Part shown: one piece after another, positions 49,171 through 58,315 of the stretch
How positions within the stretch are numbered: the stretch's first letter is position 1
Layout of the letters: every line of letters begins with the position of its first letter
DNA from: JBMOMT01 sp049324835
GTDB lineage: Bacteria; Chloroflexota; Anaerolineae; CAYNKW01
Direction of reading: 5' to 3'
NCBI GenBank assembly: GCA_049324835.1
Contig: JBMOMT010000011.1
Location: 92,743-156,742, forward strand
DNA length: 64,000 nt
The notes under the pieces: model-generated
The model's input: only the letters and a program-made list of their open reading frames with translations
What the model was told of the DNA's origin: nothing
Databases searched by the model: none
Made by a program: the position numbers and the translations under genes

Positions 49171-51833
49171 ACCCACAAGCCCGGGCGCTCGATGCGATGA
49201 CAGCACCCCTTTTGACCACCAAACTGCACATTCCAGCCACCCGGCCAGAGACGGTTCCCCGGCCGCGCCTGATCCAGCGTTTGAACGCCGGCCTTTACCG
49301 CCGGCTCACGCTGGTCTCGGCGCCGGCCGGCTTTGGCAAAACCACCCTGCTCGGCCAGTGGCTCGAGCGGCGAAACGGGGCAGCCGCCTGGCTCTCCCTG
49401 GACGAAGGCGACAACGACCCGGCCCGCTTTTTGGGCTACCTGGTTGCCGCCCTGCAAACGGTGAACGCCGGCATCGGTGTTGGCGTGCAGGCAGCCCTCC
49501 TGTCGCCGCAGCCGCCGCCCCTCACATCCTTGCTGGCCGCCCTGATCAACGAAATCGCCGCCACAACAACAGCGGACGCCCCGCTGGTGCTCGTTCTGGA
49601 CGATTACCACCTCGTTCAAGACCGCCGGGTGCACGACGCCGTCGCCTTTTTGTTGGAGCACCTGCCGCCGCCGGCGGGCGCTCACCTGATCATTGCCAGC
49701 CGCACCGATCCCCCGCTGCCGCTGTCCCGCCTGCGGATTCGCCATCAACTGACCGAACTGCGCGCCGCCGATCTACGTTTCACCACCGATGAAGCCGCCG
49801 CTTTTCTCAACCAGACGATGGGTCTGGCCCTTTCGCCCCAGGACGTGGCCGCCCTGGAAACCCGCACCGAGGGCTGGATCGCCGGCCTGCAGGTGGCGGC
49901 CCTATCCATGCAGGGCCGGCAGGACGCTGCCGGTTTTATCCGGGCCTTCACCGGGGGACACCGCTACGTGCTGGATTATCTGGTCGAAGAAGTGTTGCAA
50001 CGCCAGCCGGCGGAGGTGCAGACCTTTTTGCTGCAAACGGCCATTCTGGATCGACTGGCCGCCCCTCTGTGCGACGCCGTCACCGGCCGCGACGACGGCC
50101 AAACGACGCTGGAGGCGCTGGAGCGGGCCAACCTGTTCATCGTGCCCCTGGACGACGAGCGGCGCTGGTATCGTTATCATCGTCTCTTTGCCGACCTGCT
50201 GCGCGCCCAGTTGGGCCGCGATGCGGCGCTGCCGCTGCACCGCCGGGCCGCCGATTGGTACGAGCGGCACGGTTACACCGCGGAGGCCATCGGCCATGCC
50301 CTGACCGCTCAGGACACCGGCCGGGCCGCCGATCTGGTGGCAGCGCACGGCCGGCAGATGCTGGTGCGCGGCGAACTGACCACGCTGCTGCGCTGGCTGG
50401 CCGCCCTGCCAGAAACCGCCATCCGCGCCCGGCCCATGCTGGCCGTATACGACGCCTGGGCGCTGACCCTCACCGGCCAGGGCGAAAAAGCAGAAGGCTG
50501 GCTCGATAGCGCCCTGGCGGCCGCTGGCGATTCACCGGCCCTGAGCGAGGTTCAGGGCCACGCTGCCGCCATCCGCGCCTACATCGCCGCGCAGCGAGGC
50601 GACATCACCCGCACCACCGAGCAGGCCAACCGGGCGCTGGCGCTGTTGCCCCAGGACGAGCTGACGGTGCGCAGTGTGGTGGCCTTTACCCTGGGGGCCA
50701 TCTGTGCCATGAGCGACGATCTGGCCGGCGCGGCGCGGGCCTTTGCCGAGGCGGGCCGGCTGGGTGAAAAAGGGGGCAATCTGCATGCGGCCGTGTCGGC
50801 TGTTTGCCACCTGGCCGATCTCCAGGTGCGCCAGGGGCGGCTGCGGCAGGCCGCCGAAACCTACCGCCGGGCGCTGGCTCTGGCCGCCGGGCCGCAGGGC
50901 CGGCTCTTGCCGGTGGCGGCTTCGGCGCACTCGGGCCTGGGTGAACTGCTGCTCGAGTGGAACGATCTGGAGACGGCGGCGCGTCATCTGGCAAAAGCCA
51001 TCGAGCTGGGGACGCAGTGGGGCAACGTCGACGCCCTGTGCAGCGATCACGTGGCGCTGGCCCGTGTGCGCCTGGCCCAGCGCGATCGGGCCGGAGCGTG
51101 CGAATCTCTGGAAGAGGCGGAGCGGCTGGTGCGTGAGCAGGCCATCCACCCTCTGGCATCCGCCCAGGTGGGAGCCTTTCGCGCCCATCTCTGGCTGGTG
51201 GAGGGCAACCTGGCCGCCGCGAGCCGCTGGGCCCAGGACAGGGGTCTGACCGTCGAGAGTGATCCTGCGACCCTGCACGGCGGCGAGGCGCTCGTTCTGG
51301 CCCGCCTGCTCCTGGCCCGGGGTGAGGCGGCCGCGGCGGCGCGGTGGCTGGCGCGGCTGTTGGTCTGGGCCGAAGGCTCGGGCCGGCTGGGAGAGGCGGC
51401 CCAGGTGCTGGCCCTGCTGGCGCTGGCCGATTCTGCTCAGGCCCTGGCTCACCTGGAGCGGGCCCTGTCCCTGGCCGAGGCGGAGGGTTACGTTCGCCTT
51501 TTCGTGGACGAAGGCCCACCGATGGCCGCGCTGCTGCGCCGGGCGGCCTGGCAGGGCATCGCGGCGGACTATGCGGGGCGGCTGCTGGCCGTTTTCGAGA
51601 CCGGCGCAGCGTCCCCGCCGCCGCCGTCCGGCGCGCTCCCCGAACCGCTCAGCGAGCGGGAGCTGGAGGTGCTGCGGCTGGTGGCGGCGGGCCTCTCGAA
51701 CCAAGAGATCGCTGAGCGGCTGGTCATCGCGGTCAGCACGGTCAAATCGCACACCAACAGCCTCTATGGTAAACTGAACGTCAGGAACCGCACCCAGGCG
51801 GTGGCCCGCGCCAGGGCTCTGGGTCTGCTGTAA
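49167..51833 (+). CDS. MalT-like LuxR transcriptional regulator
   Basis: An 888-aa STAND-class activator. The NTPase domain (about 18-270) opens LLTTKLHIPATRPETVPRPR and has Walker A SAPAGFGKTTL and Walker B LVLVLDDYHLV. A winged-helix region with RRWYRYHRLFADLLRAQLG follows, then TPR-like helical repeats (about 350-800) for ligand sensing, and a C-terminal LuxR HTH: LSERELEVLRLVAAGLSNQE and TVKSHTNSLYGKL. The ATG at 49167 overlaps the preceding stop; an internal ATG at 49197 (MTAPLLTTKL) is also possible. The ligand and target are unknown. Confidence 0.93.
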   Translation: MNPQARALDAMTAPLLTTKLHIPATRPETVPRPRLIQRLNAGLYRRLTLVSAPAGFGKTTLLGQWLERRNGAAAWLSLDEGDNDPARFLGYLVAALQTVNAGIGVGVQAALLSPQPPPLTSLLAALINEIAATTTADAPLVLVLDDYHLVQDRRVHDAVAFLLEHLPPPAGAHLIIASRTDPPLPLSRLRIRHQLTELRAADLRFTTDEAAAFLNQTMGLALSPQDVAALETRTEGWIAGLQVAALSMQGRQDAAGFIRAFTGGHRYVLDYLVEEVLQRQPAEVQTFLLQTAILDRLAAPLCDAVTGRDDGQTTLEALERANLFIVPLDDERRWYRYHRLFADLLRAQLGRDAALPLHRRAADWYERHGYTAEAIGHALTAQDTGRAADLVAAHGRQMLVRGELTTLLRWLAALPETAIRARPMLAVYDAWALTLTGQGEKAEGWLDSALAAAGDSPALSEVQGHAAAIRAYIAAQRGDITRTTEQANRALALLPQDELTVRSVVAFTLGAICAMSDDLAGAARAFAEAGRLGEKGGNLHAAVSAVCHLADLQVRQGRLRQAAETYRRALALAAGPQGRLLPVAASAHSGLGELLLEWNDLETAARHLAKAIELGTQWGNVDALCSDHVALARVRLAQRDRAGACESLEEAERLVREQAIHPLASAQVGAFRAHLWLVEGNLAAASRWAQDRGLTVESDPATLHGGEALVLARLLLARGEAAAAARWLARLLVWAEGSGRLGEAAQVLALLALADSAQALAHLERALSLAEAEGYVRLFVDEGPPMAALLRRAAWQGIAADYAGRLLAVFETGAASPPPPSGALPEPLSERELEVLRLVAAGLSNQEIAERLVIAVSTVKSHTNSLYGKLNVRNRTQAVARARALGLL

Positions 51834-51962
51834 TCGCGCCGACTTTTTTTTTCTCTGCGAATCCAACCCCCGATCCAACCTTCGGTGGATGACACTCCAA
51901 CCTTTGCCGTGGTATACTGCCGTAGAATGAAATCCGATATACTTTTCAACGAGGAGGTTTCT

Positions 51963-52733
51963 ATGGCCAAGGTGAAGCAACTCTCCCGGCGGCAGAGGTA
52001 TCGTAAAGCATTGCTGTTCGCGTCGCTGCTGCTCTTTCCGGTGACGCTCTATTACTTTTCGCCGGCCCTCATCCTGCAGGGCGCGGCAGAGGGCATCGTC
52101 AACGCCAGCGCTCTCGTTTTTGGGGCCATGTTTCTGGCGTCGCTGTTCGTGGGGCGGCTGTGGTGCGGCTGGGCCTGCCCCGCCGGGGCGCTGCAGGAAT
52201 TCGGCGCGCCCATCAACGATAAACCTGTCGCCCGGCGCAAGCTGGACTGGATCAAGTGGGCCATCTGGCTGCCCTGGATCGGCGGCATCGTCGCTCTGGC
52301 CGTGCGGGCCGGCGGCTACCGGGCCATCGATCCCTTTTACCAGCTCGAAGGCGGCGCGACGCTGGCTATCCCGGTCGATGGGGGCGGCCCGCCGTGGTAT
52401 CTGATCTATTACATCATCGTGGCCCTCTTTTTTGGGCTGGCGGTGATTTTCGGGCGGCGGGCCGGCTGCCACACCATCTGCTGGATGGCGCCGTTCATGA
52501 TTTTGGGGCGCAAGTTGCGTAATCTGCTGCGCTGGCCGGCGCTGCGGCTGGCGGCCGATCCCGATCGTTGCACCGATTGCGGCGCCTGCACCCGCAACTG
52601 CCCCATGAGTCTGGACGTCAGCGGCATGGTGCAGCAGGCCGATATGGAGCACAGCGAGTGCATCCTGTGCGGCAACTGCGTCGATGGCTGCCCCAGTGAC
52701 GCCATCACCTTTTCCTTCAGCGCGGGCAGGTAG
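51963..52733 (+). CDS. NapH/CcoG-like membrane Fe-S protein
   Basis: A 256-aa integral membrane ferredoxin-type protein. Predicted helices lie at about 18-35, 42-65, 95-118 and 150-170. CGWACPAGALQEF (with LWCGWACP) and a second cysteine pair in GCHTICWMAP are the membrane-side motifs of the NapH/MauN/CcoG type, and the C-terminal domain has two 4Fe-4S motifs, CTDCGACTRNCP and CILCGNCVDGCP. It should pass electrons between the quinone pool and cytosolic partners. A GAGGAGG site precedes the ATG. It leads the redox module to 54225. Confidence 0.9.
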   Translation: MAKVKQLSRRQRYRKALLFASLLLFPVTLYYFSPALILQGAAEGIVNASALVFGAMFLASLFVGRLWCGWACPAGALQEFGAPINDKPVARRKLDWIKWAIWLPWIGGIVALAVRAGGYRAIDPFYQLEGGATLAIPVDGGGPPWYLIYYIIVALFFGLAVIFGRRAGCHTICWMAPFMILGRKLRNLLRWPALRLAADPDRCTDCGACTRNCPMSLDVSGMVQQADMEHSECILCGNCVDGCPSDAITFSFSAGR

Positions 52734-52739
52734 GCGGCC

Positions 52740-52973
52740 ATGACAGGCGAGGAAGCGGTTTACGAAATCCGGCTGCAGGGGCATCTGGAGGATTTCTGGC
52801 GGCGGCGCTTCGAGGGCATGACGCTGACCCGTAAAGCCGATGGCACGTCGGTGCTGGTGGGGCCGGTGGCCGACCAATCGGCGCTGTTCGGTCTGCTGGA
52901 GGGCGTGCGCGACCTGGGACTGCCGCTGGTATCGGTTTGTCGCGTCGAATCGGAAAAGGGAGGAAGAACGTGA
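52740..52973 (+). CDS. Small protein of the redox module
   Basis: A 77-aa protein beginning MTGEEAVYEIRLQGHLEDFW and containing the compact DGTSVLVGPVADQSALFGLL. It resembles a short conserved protein often called hypothetical. It has no cysteines beyond one near the C-terminus and no signal. It starts 6 bp after the NapH-like gene and its stop overlaps the next gene as GTGA. Confidence 0.7.
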   Translation: MTGEEAVYEIRLQGHLEDFWRRRFEGMTLTRKADGTSVLVGPVADQSALFGLLEGVRDLGLPLVSVCRVESEKGGRT

Positions 52974-53545
52974 AAGCGGTGATTTTGGATGGCGCGTTGA
53001 CCGGCGATTCGAGCCTGGCGCAAGCGCGAGAGGTGCTCGTCGATGAACTGGCGGCGATGGGGTGGCAGGTGGAGCCGTTCACCCTGCGCGAGTTGGACAT
53101 TCGCCACTGCGCGGGCTGTTTCGGCTGCTGGGTGCAGACGCCCGGCGTCTGTCTCATCGACGACGCCGCGCGCGACATTGCCCGCGCTGTCATTCAGAGC
53201 GATCTGGTGATTTACCTCACACCGGTGACCTTTGGCGGTTATTCATCAGAGCTGAAAAAGGTTCTGGATCGGCTCATCTGCCTGATTTTGCCCTTTTTCA
53301 CCCAGATCGATGGTGAGGTGCATCACCAGCCGCGCTACGAGCGCTACCCGCGGCTGCTGGGCCTGGGCCTGCTCCCCCGGCCCGACGACGAGGCGGCGGA
53401 GGTCTTTTCCACGCTGGTGGCGCGCAACGCCATCAACCTGCACGCGCCGGCGCACGCTGCCGGTGTGGTGGACGAGCGCCAGGACGCTGAGGCACTGCGG
53501 CTAAAGATTCGGGAGCTTTTGAGAACACTGGAGGTGGCGGCATGA
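52970..53545 (+). CDS. Iron-sulfur flavoprotein-like NADPH:FMN reductase family protein
   Basis: A 191-aa flavodoxin-fold protein. KAVILDGALTGDSSLAQ is the FMN phosphate loop region; ELDIRHCAGCFGCWVQTPGVC gives a compact Cx2Cx2Cx7C cluster, the pattern of Isf-type iron-sulfur flavoproteins (some NADPH-dependent FMN reductases share part of it); TPVTFGGYSSELKKVLDR is the flavin site. It could hold FMN plus a 4Fe-4S cluster. The GTG at 52970 is favoured by the GGGAGG site and the overlap with the preceding gene. The next gene overlaps its stop. Confidence 0.82.
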   Translation: MKAVILDGALTGDSSLAQAREVLVDELAAMGWQVEPFTLRELDIRHCAGCFGCWVQTPGVCLIDDAARDIARAVIQSDLVIYLTPVTFGGYSSELKKVLDRLICLILPFFTQIDGEVHHQPRYERYPRLLGLGLLPRPDDEAAEVFSTLVARNAINLHAPAHAAGVVDERQDAEALRLKIRELLRTLEVAA

Positions 53546-54225
53546 ATGGACAGAAACGGGCTTTGCTTCTGGTGGGCAGCGCCAAACGACCGCACAGCAC
53601 GTCAGAGTCTTTGGGCCGGTACCTTTTGGGGCAGTTGGCCGGGCGGGGCTACGAGACGGAAGCGCTGCTGATCCACCGCGCCCTCAAATCGGATCAGGGC
53701 CGCGGCGAGTTGCTGGCTGCGGTCGAGCGGGCCGATCTGTTGCTGCTGGCCTTTCCGCTCTACGTGGACACCCTGCCGGCGCTGGTCATCCGGGCGTTGG
53801 AGGCCATCGCGGAGCGCCGGCGGGACGGGCAGGATTCGAGCGGAGGGCGGCTGGTGGCCATCGCCAACTGTGGCTTTCCGGAGGCCAGCCACAACGACAC
53901 GGCCCTGGCTATCTGCCGCCGTTTTGCCGCCGAGGCTGGTTTCGAGTGGGCCGGCGGGCTGGCGTTGGGCGGCGGGCAGGCCCTCAGCGGGCGGCCGCTG
54001 GATCAGGCGGGCGGCATGGCGCGTCACGCTGTCCAGGCTTTGGACCTGGCCGCCGCCGCGCTGGCGGCAGGCGATCCGCTGCCCCAGGAAGCGGTGGTCG
54101 CAATGGGCCAGCCGATCATCCCACGCCGGGCCTATCTCTGGATGGGCGGCCTGGGCTGGCGGCTGCAGGCGCGAAAGCACGGCGCGGCCAGGAGGCTCCG
54201 CGCGCGCCCTTTTGACGGCGGTTAG
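53542..54225 (+). CDS. Flavodoxin-fold NAD(P)H oxidoreductase
   Basis: A 227-aa second flavoprotein of the module. It starts MNGQKRALLLVGSAKRPHST (FMN phosphate loop), has LLLLAFPLYVDTLPALVIRA (flavodoxin core), ANCGFPEASHNDTAL and a basic C-terminal tail after a short hydrophobic stretch. It lacks the cysteine cluster of its neighbour. It starts at an ATG overlapping the previous stop as ATGA. It may take electrons from the Fe-S proteins upstream. Confidence 0.8.
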   Translation: MNGQKRALLLVGSAKRPHSTSESLGRYLLGQLAGRGYETEALLIHRALKSDQGRGELLAAVERADLLLLAFPLYVDTLPALVIRALEAIAERRRDGQDSSGGRLVAIANCGFPEASHNDTALAICRRFAAEAGFEWAGGLALGGGQALSGRPLDQAGGMARHAVQALDLAAAALAAGDPLPQEAVVAMGQPIIPRRAYLWMGGLGWRLQARKHGAARRLRARPFDGG

Positions 54226-54255
54226 GGTGTGTTGACGCGCCGAATCACGATACAA

Positions 54256-54290
54256 AAGACCCAAAGGGTGCGTTCGACCCTTTGGGTCTT
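54256..54290. terminator. Bidirectional intrinsic terminator
   Basis: A 14-bp perfect stem (54256-54269 with 54277-54290), with T-runs on one side and A-runs on the other, lies between the convergent flavoprotein and MFS genes. Confidence 0.85.
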
Positions 54291-54305
54291 TTCGACGGTT
54301 GATGT

Positions 54306-55484
54306 TTACTCGCCGCCGCTCGTGGTTACCACTACTGCTGGTTCGGCTGGCGTGCGGATAAACTGCACCATCGCCAGCGAGGCCAGCACGATGCCCACCC
54401 CGGCCAGGAACGGCGCTCGTGAGCCAAACCGCTCCCACGCTGCACCGCCAGCAACCGGCACGATGACCGCGGCAATGTGGTTGATCGTCTGTTCCACCGA
54501 CAGGTTGCTGGTGATCTCTTCTGCCGAGACGGCGATCTTTTGAAAGTAGGTCGTCAGCGCCAGGTTAAAATCAAAGGTGACATTGTCGATCAGGAAAAAC
54601 ACAAACAGCGCCGGCAGGTACCTGACGTAGGCGTAACCCAAAAAGACGACCACCAGCGTGCTGAACGAGATGGTCAACATCCGTCGCTCGCCCAGTTTGG
54701 TGACCAGGCGACCGATCAGGTTGAACAGGTAGGTGTTGACCAGGCTGTTGATCAGGTAAAGCGTGGCCGTAGTTTCGACACTGATGCCGTATTCACGCAC
54801 CAACAAAAAAATGGCAAAGGTCGAAAAGATGTGCCGTCGACTGCCCATCAGGAAAGCCAGGCAGTAATAGAGCCAGTACTGGCGGCGCAGGGCGACACGG
54901 CGGCGCGGCGGCAGACCGTCTCTGTTTTTGCCCAGGGGCAGCAGCAGCAGCCCACCGAGCACGGCCATGCCACCCACCACCGAGAACAACGTCCGGTAGC
55001 CCCATCGGCTGGCCAAAAGATAGACCGCCCCGGTGGCCGCCACGGCAGCCACCGCCCCCAGGCTGCTCAGCGCGCCCAATGCCCTGGGCGTGTGCTTTTT
55101 GTCCACCGTCATCAGCACCACGGCGTTGTTGCTGGGGTAGAAAAAGTGAAAGCCGACGCTCATGATGAGTGAGCTGATCAGCAGGAAAGGAACGCTGGTC
55201 GCCTGCCCGGTGAGAAACATGCCAACCCCCAGCAGGATCACACTCAGGGACATGATGCGCACTTCGGACAGCAGAAGGGCCGCAAAACCGAGCAAAAAGC
55301 CCAGCAGGCCGGGCAATTCACGCAGCGCCTGCACCCAGCCGATGCTCGTCGGTCCAATGCCCATCTCTTCGACGGCAAAGTTGTTGAACAGAGCCTGCCA
55401 GATGCGAAAGCCAAAATAGAGCATAAAGTTGGAGACGGCCAGGTAGACCAGCATACGCCGGTTGTTTTTGAACAGGTCATTCAT
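54306..55484 (-). CDS. MFS transporter
   Basis: A 392-aa protein of about 12 membrane helices. It begins MNDLFKNNRRMLVYLAVSNF; the GFAALLLSEVRIM loop and KKHTPRALGALSSLGAVAAV are MFS-like; RYLPALFVFFLIDNVTFDFN is in the second half. Substrate unknown. It is transcribed toward the terminator, alone. The upstream gap 55485-55688 carries a dispersed repeat rather than a clear promoter. Confidence 0.87.
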   Translation of the reverse strand: MNDLFKNNRRMLVYLAVSNFMLYFGFRIWQALFNNFAVEEMGIGPTSIGWVQALRELPGLLGFLLGFAALLLSEVRIMSLSVILLGVGMFLTGQATSVPFLLISSLIMSVGFHFFYPSNNAVVLMTVDKKHTPRALGALSSLGAVAAVAATGAVYLLASRWGYRTLFSVVGGMAVLGGLLLLPLGKNRDGLPPRRRVALRRQYWLYYCLAFLMGSRRHIFSTFAIFLLVREYGISVETTATLYLINSLVNTYLFNLIGRLVTKLGERRMLTISFSTLVVVFLGYAYVRYLPALFVFFLIDNVTFDFNLALTTYFQKIAVSAEEITSNLSVEQTINHIAAVIVPVAGGAAWERFGSRAPFLAGVGIVLASLAMVQFIRTPAEPAVVVTTSGGE

Positions 55485-55540
55485 GGGGTGGATTGGCTCC
55501 TGTGGGTAGTATCTTGTCCATCAAATCCTTGCACCTCTGG

Positions 55541-55655
55541 AAAAAACTCACCACCAAGACTCAAAGGCACAAAAGAGATGACAGTTAGGAAACTTGTGTC
55601 TTGGTGGTAAGATACTCCACTCTCTTTTTGGTTCCGGCCTGGCCGGGTTGGGATG
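55541..55655. repeat. Dispersed intergenic repeat, copy B
   Basis: Inverted arms ACCACCAAGAC (55550-55560) and GTCTTGGTGGT (55598-55608) are followed by GGTTCCGGCCTGGCCGGGTT, closely matching copy A near 2161-2285 in order and words. Confidence 0.7.
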
Positions 55656-55688
55656 TGGGAGTGAAACGTGAGCGTCGCGCCTCACGTT

Positions 55689-56828
55689 TCACGTTTCACG
55701 GATCATGGCTGCCAGCAGCGCGGCCCGCTCCGGCATCGACGAGATGACGACGTGTTCGTGCAGCGCGTGGCCGCCATCGCCGATCACTCCCATGCCGTCG
55801 AGCGTGGGCACACCCAGCGCGGCGGTGAAATTGCCGTCAGAGCCGCCGCCGCTGCCCGCCTCGCTGACCTGAATGCCCATCTCGGCGGCCAGGCCTTCGG
55901 CCCTGGCATAGAGGGCAGCGATCTCGGGCGTGCGCACCATCGGCGGGCGGTTGATGCCGCCGGAGACCTGCACCGTGGCGCCTTTGAGTTGCGGCTTGAG
56001 GGCCTGCATCCTGGCTTCGATGCGCGCCGCCTCTGGCAGGTTCATCACCCGCACGTCCACCTGCGCCCAGGCCTCGGCCGGCACCACGTTGCTGCGCGTG
56101 CCGCCGCCCACCACACCCACGTTCAGCGTGGTGCCGATCTGGTAATCGGTGAAGCCCTGGATGGTCAGAATCTGGTAGGCCAGCTCCTGAATGGCGTTGA
56201 CGCCCTTTTCGTGATCCGCGCCGGCGTGGGCCGCCAGCCCCGTCACCGAAACCTGAAAGCCGCCCACGCCCTTACGCCAGGTCTTGAGGCTGGCGTGGGG
56301 CGGCTGGGCTGGCTCCAGCACAAAGACTGCCTGGTGCTCGAGGGCCTCGGCCTCGATGAGCGCGCGCGAGGTGTGGGTGCCAGTTTCTTCGTCGGAATTA
56401 AAAATCACGCTGACGCGCTTTTTCGGCGGCAGGTTCAGCTCGCCCAGGGCGCGCATGGCCCACAGCGCATTGACGATGCCGCCCTTCATGTCGAACGCGC
56501 CGGGGCCGTAGAGTTTGCCGGCCTCGATGCGCACGGGCCGCGCGGCGATGGTGCCCAGGTCCCAGACGGTGTCCATGTGGCACAGCAGCAGCACGCCGCC
56601 CTCGCCTGCCCCCCAGCGGGCCAGCACGTGATTGCCTGCCTCGGTTTGCTCGTGAACCTGCACCCCGGCGCCCAGGGCGCGGGCCTGCCCGGCCAGAAAG
56701 GCGGCCAGTCGATCCAGCGAGGCTTTGTCCGAGGTGGGCGATTCCATCTCGACGATCTGGACCAGCAGGGCCACCATGTCGTCCTGATGCTGGCGCAGGT
56801 AAGCCAGAATACGTTGATTGTCGGTCAT
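55689..56828 (-). CDS. M20 family metallopeptidase (glutamate carboxypeptidase-like)
   Basis: A 379-aa M20 peptidase. Zinc ligands and catalytic residues are in LLLCHMDTVWDLG (HxD), GPGAFDMKGGIVNA (D), FNSDEETGTHTSR (EE) and VLEPA, with GGGSDGNFTAALGVPTLDG later and the distal His in HALHEHVV. A dimerisation domain (about 180-290) is present. It most resembles carboxypeptidase G2. The ATG at 56828 follows an AAAGGAAT site. It probably acts on glutamyl or N-acyl substrates in the cytosol; no signal peptide is present. Confidence 0.9.
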   Translation of the reverse strand: MTDNQRILAYLRQHQDDMVALLVQIVEMESPTSDKASLDRLAAFLAGQARALGAGVQVHEQTEAGNHVLARWGAGEGGVLLLCHMDTVWDLGTIAARPVRIEAGKLYGPGAFDMKGGIVNALWAMRALGELNLPPKKRVSVIFNSDEETGTHTSRALIEAEALEHQAVFVLEPAQPPHASLKTWRKGVGGFQVSVTGLAAHAGADHEKGVNAIQELAYQILTIQGFTDYQIGTTLNVGVVGGGTRSNVVPAEAWAQVDVRVMNLPEAARIEARMQALKPQLKGATVQVSGGINRPPMVRTPEIAALYARAEGLAAEMGIQVSEAGSGGGSDGNFTAALGVPTLDGMGVIGDGGHALHEHVVISSMPERAALLAAMIRET

Positions 56829-56889
56829 GTTTATTCCTTTCGGGTCAGAGTTTGTATCACGCAATCAAATAACGGCTCGTGTCGAAAAA

Positions 56890-56965
56890 ATGTTACCACC
56901 AAGACACAAAGGCGCCAGGTTGCTCACTATTTTGATTTGGCCGTGGAGCCTTTGTGGTGAGGGTT
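56890..56965. repeat. Dispersed intergenic repeat, partial copy C
   Basis: ACCACCAAGAC (56895-56905) followed by ACAAAGG and an inverted CCTTTGTGGTGA near 56949-56960 resemble the arms of copies A and B. Confidence 0.6.
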
Positions 56966-56975
56966 TTTTCGTCGT

Positions 56976-58265
56976 TCAGCGCACGATGGTCTGCTCGCGG
57001 CCCGGCCCCACCGAGATGTAGCTGGCGGGCGCTTCGGCCAGGGCCTCCACACGCCGGACGTAAGCCTGGGCGGCGAGGGGCAGGTCTTCAAAACGCTGCA
57101 CGCCGGTGATGTCCTCGCTCCAGCCGGGCAGCGTCTCGTAGATGGGTTGGCAAACTTCCAGCACCTGCGCATCGGATGGCAGGTGCTCCAACCGCTGACC
57201 GCAATAGTCGTAAGCCGTGCAGAGTTTGATCTCTGGAAGGCCGGTCAGAATATCCAGCTTGGTAATACAGATGTCGGTCAGGTCGTTGACCCGCGCCGAG
57301 TAGCGTAACATGACACCGTCCAACCAGCCACAGCGGCGGGGCCGGCCGGTGGTGGTGCCGTATTCGTCCCAGGGGGCCGCGCCGCTGCCCCGCAGCCGGT
57401 TGCCCGTCTCGTCGTGCAGCTCGGTGGGCATGGGCCCGCTGCCCACCCGCGTCTGGAAGGCCTTGACGATGCCGATGATACGCTCCACCCGCCGGGGGCC
57501 GATGCCCAGGCCGGTAAAGACGCCGCCGATGGAGGGTGACGAGCTGGTGACGTAAGGATAGGTGCCGTGGTCCAGATCGAGCAGCGTGGCTTGCGCGCCT
57601 TCACACAGCAGCCGTTTGCCCTGCCTGAGCGCCTCGTGTAACAGGATCGAGGTGTCTTCCAGGTGGGGAGCCAACCGGCGGGCATGTTCAAAGTGCTCGG
57701 CGGCCACGGCGTCGGCGTCCAGGGGCTGTGCGCCGTAGACCTGGGTCAGAATCTCGTTGTGGGCCTCGGTTTCGGCCCGCACCCGATCGGCAAAGGCTTC
57801 GGGATCGGCCATGGCCTGGGCGCGGATGCCGCGCCGCGCCGACTTGTCGGCGTAGGCCGGGCCGATGCCGCGCAGTGTGGTGCCGATGCGACCCTCGCCG
57901 CGCGCCCGCTCGGCGGCGCCATCGAGGGCCAGGTGATAGGGCAAAATGAGGTGCGTCCGCCCGCTCAGCTTGAGCCGCCCTGCGCTCACGTCTACACCCT
58001 GCCCGGCCAGGGCGTCCATCTCTTTGAGCAACTTGCCGGGATTGACAGCCATGCCGCCGCCCAGCACACAGGTCACGTGTGGATGCAGGATGCCAGACGG
58101 CACCAGGTGCAGCTTGAATATCTCACCAGCCACCGTCACGGTGTGGCCGGCGTTGTCGCCGCCGTTGAAACGGGCCACGATGTCCGATCCGGCGGCCAGC
58201 CGGTCGGTGAGTTTGCCTTTGCCTTCGTCACCCCATTGGGTGCCCAGGATCACGGTGATGCTCAT
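56976..58265 (-). CDS. purA: Adenylosuccinate synthetase
   Basis: A 429-aa PurA that makes adenylosuccinate from IMP, Asp and GTP. It begins MSITVILGTQWGDEGKGKLT, the GDEGKGK P-loop, and has FNGGDNAGHTV with the catalytic His, IGTTLRGIGPAYADKSARRG, and ITKLDILTGLPEI near the C-terminus. Length is normal. The ATG at 58265 was chosen over one at 58274 because the GGAAAGGA site is correctly spaced. It follows galK by about 50 bp. Confidence 0.97.
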   Translation of the reverse strand: MSITVILGTQWGDEGKGKLTDRLAAGSDIVARFNGGDNAGHTVTVAGEIFKLHLVPSGILHPHVTCVLGGGMAVNPGKLLKEMDALAGQGVDVSAGRLKLSGRTHLILPYHLALDGAAERARGEGRIGTTLRGIGPAYADKSARRGIRAQAMADPEAFADRVRAETEAHNEILTQVYGAQPLDADAVAAEHFEHARRLAPHLEDTSILLHEALRQGKRLLCEGAQATLLDLDHGTYPYVTSSSPSIGGVFTGLGIGPRRVERIIGIVKAFQTRVGSGPMPTELHDETGNRLRGSGAAPWDEYGTTTGRPRRCGWLDGVMLRYSARVNDLTDICITKLDILTGLPEIKLCTAYDYCGQRLEHLPSDAQVLEVCQPIYETLPGWSEDITGVQRFEDLPLAAQAYVRRVEALAEAPASYISVGPGREQTIVR

Positions 58266-58315
58266 GTCGCTCATTCCTTTCCCGATCGAAGGTTGAGGTC
58301 GAGTCGGAGTAACGC

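Noticed and set aside
50532..52877. 781-aa minus-strand frame opposite the LuxR and NapH-like genes
   Set aside because: It is antisense to two well-supported genes and shows only Gln/Arg/His-rich low-complexity sequence.
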